Positions 62,714 to 64,000 of a DNA stretch of 64,000 nucleotides are shown here, one piece after another. Origin of the DNA: Bombyx mori (taxonomy: Eukaryota > Arthropoda > Insecta > Lepidoptera > Bombycidae); assembly GCF_030269925.1 (NCBI RefSeq), contig NC_085128.1, positions 1,552,501-1,616,500 of the forward strand, read 5' to 3'. The notes beneath the pieces were generated by a model, which was not told where the DNA came from, searched no databases, and saw only the letters and a list, made by a program, of their open reading frames with translations. The translations under genes and the position numbers were made by a program. Numbering within the stretch: position 1 is the stretch's first letter; each line of letters opens with the position of its first letter.

Positions 62714-64000
62714 ACTTAGTCTGGCCATAAATACTGTTACAATTAAAAATAAACAAAATATTACCTTTGAATTTGGAATCTGTCATTTTAATATGATTGC
62801 TTATTAAGTTCTCATTTTGGCGCCAATACATTGTACAATATTTTGCGATATTAAATTGGAGTGGGGTGATAAATAGAACCGAGTCGCTGTGATTGCATTA
62901 CACAAAGTACCTAGGTATGGAACCAAATGCAATTTTTAAAACTCTCCATACGCTTGGTATTAGTAAAATGTTTGTGTACCGGGCTATTAATAGGTGCAAT
63001 AAGACCTCCTCTGTTAGTGACAGAAAAAGATCTGGCCGTCCACGTAGCGTTCGTACGAAAAAGGTGGTCAAAGCAGTAAGAGAAAGAATTCGAAAAAATC
63101 CTGTCCGAAAGCAAAATATTTTATCTCGGGAGATGAAGATAGCACCTAGAACCATGTCGCGTATTTTAAAAGATGACTTAGGACTTGCAGCCTATAAAAG
63201 ACGTACTGGTCATTTCTTAACTGATAATTTAAAAGAGAATAGGGTGGTAAAATCGAAACAACTACTGAAGCGGTACGCAAAGGGAGGTCTCCCTTTGCGT
63301 ACCGCTTCAGTAGTTGTAGAAATAGAAAAATTTTGTTTACGGATGAGAATTTTTTTACAATTGAGCAATTGAGCTCACAACTGAGCTCTAAGGAACCTTC
63401 CCAATCGGTCGACAGAGTGCAACGTGGGCACTATCCGACTTCAGTGATGGTTTGGTGGGGTATCTATGAAGGAGTGACTGAGCCATACTTTTGTGAAAAA
63501 GGTACCAAAACATCTACACAAGTGTATCAAGATACCATCCTTGAGAAGGTAGTGAAGCCCCTTAACAACACCATGTTCAATAATCAAGAATGGTCCTTCC
63601 AGCAAGACTCGGTGCCAGGTCATAAAGTTCGGTCTACGCAGTCTTGGTTGGAAACGAACGTTTCGGACTTCATCAGAGCTGAAGACTGGCCGTCGTGTAG
63701 TCCCGATCTTAATCCGCTGGGTTATGATTTATGGTCAGTTTCAGAGAGTACGGCTTGCTCTAAACGTCATGATAATTTGGAGTCCCTAAAACAATCCGTA
63801 CGATTGGCAGTGAAAATTTTTCCCATGGAAAGAGTGCGTGCATCTATTGATAACTGGCCTCAACGTTTAAAGGACTGTATTGCAGCCAATGGAGACCACT
63901 TCGCATAAGCTTTTAATACTTTAAATTGTTTTATATTTGTGTATTAAACTAACACACTGTAGAAGTAATAAATGTTATTTGCAATAGAATCTTTTTTCCT
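62714..64000 (+). mobile_element. maT element with internal palindrome, C copy, cut by the window edge
   Basis: Copy of 32207-33520 up to the last base. The transposase is broken in the same ways, including the missing start, the early stop, the 63258-63317 palindrome and Gly in place of the third Asp. Confidence 0.85.
63258..63317. repeat. Perfect 29-base inverted repeat, C copy
   Basis: Arms at 63258-63286 and 63289-63317, identical to the B copy. Confidence 0.92.

Noticed and set aside
17045..64000. Three independent peroxidase loci of equal age
   Set aside because: B and C share insertions and long near-identical sequence, so they are duplicates of each other; only A is clearly a separate, diverged paralogue.

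Overview
The window is lepidopteran genomic DNA, most likely from Bombyx (silk moth) or a close relative. Two things point there: many copies of a tRNA-derived SINE that matches Bm1 of Bombyx mori, and a dense, layered load of LINEs, mariner/maT elements, MITEs and Helitron-like repeats in AT-rich DNA. All host genes I can support are on the minus strand and are split into short exons with GT-AG introns.

The host content is a tandem array of three secreted proteins of the animal haem peroxidase family. By position these are gene A (15484 down to 941, 12 exons, 611 codons plus stop), gene B (34042 down to 19389, 12 exons, 632 codons plus stop) and gene C (62484 down to 50224, exons 2-12; exon 1 would lie past the right edge). 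I assembled the exons by hand from splice sites and matching phases. A and B have the same exon number and the same phase at every junction, and both sum to an uninterrupted reading frame. The proteins keep the family fold signatures, but the catalytic distal histidine and the residues that normally make the covalent haem links or polarise peroxide are replaced in both A and B. The proximal histidine and the calcium-site residues are kept. I therefore read them as a lineage of secreted pseudo-peroxidases rather than active enzymes; this is an inference.

Layout: 1-15.5 kb is gene A, with SINE and LINE debris in its introns and a mariner remnant at its 3' end. 15.5-19.4 kb is intergenic and transposon-filled. 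19.4-34.0 kb is gene B, with a complete-looking single-ORF LINE in intron 3 and a maT transposon nested in a SINE in intron 1. 34.2-48.7 kb has no host gene that I recognise; it holds a nearly intact maT transposon, several MITEs and Helitron-like repeats, and a multi-layer nest of LINE, MITE, LINE and SINE. 48.7-64 kb is a second copy of the 17-33.5 kb segment, carrying gene C.

The B and C copies are a tandem duplication offset by about 30.5 kb. Identity changes abruptly inside exon 6: the 3' half of the genes shows many substitutions and has its own private transposon insertions, while about 10 kb of the 5' half, including the same LINE and the same maT, is almost identical. That pattern suggests recent gene conversion or unequal exchange, or an assembly artefact, and it is the first thing to verify.
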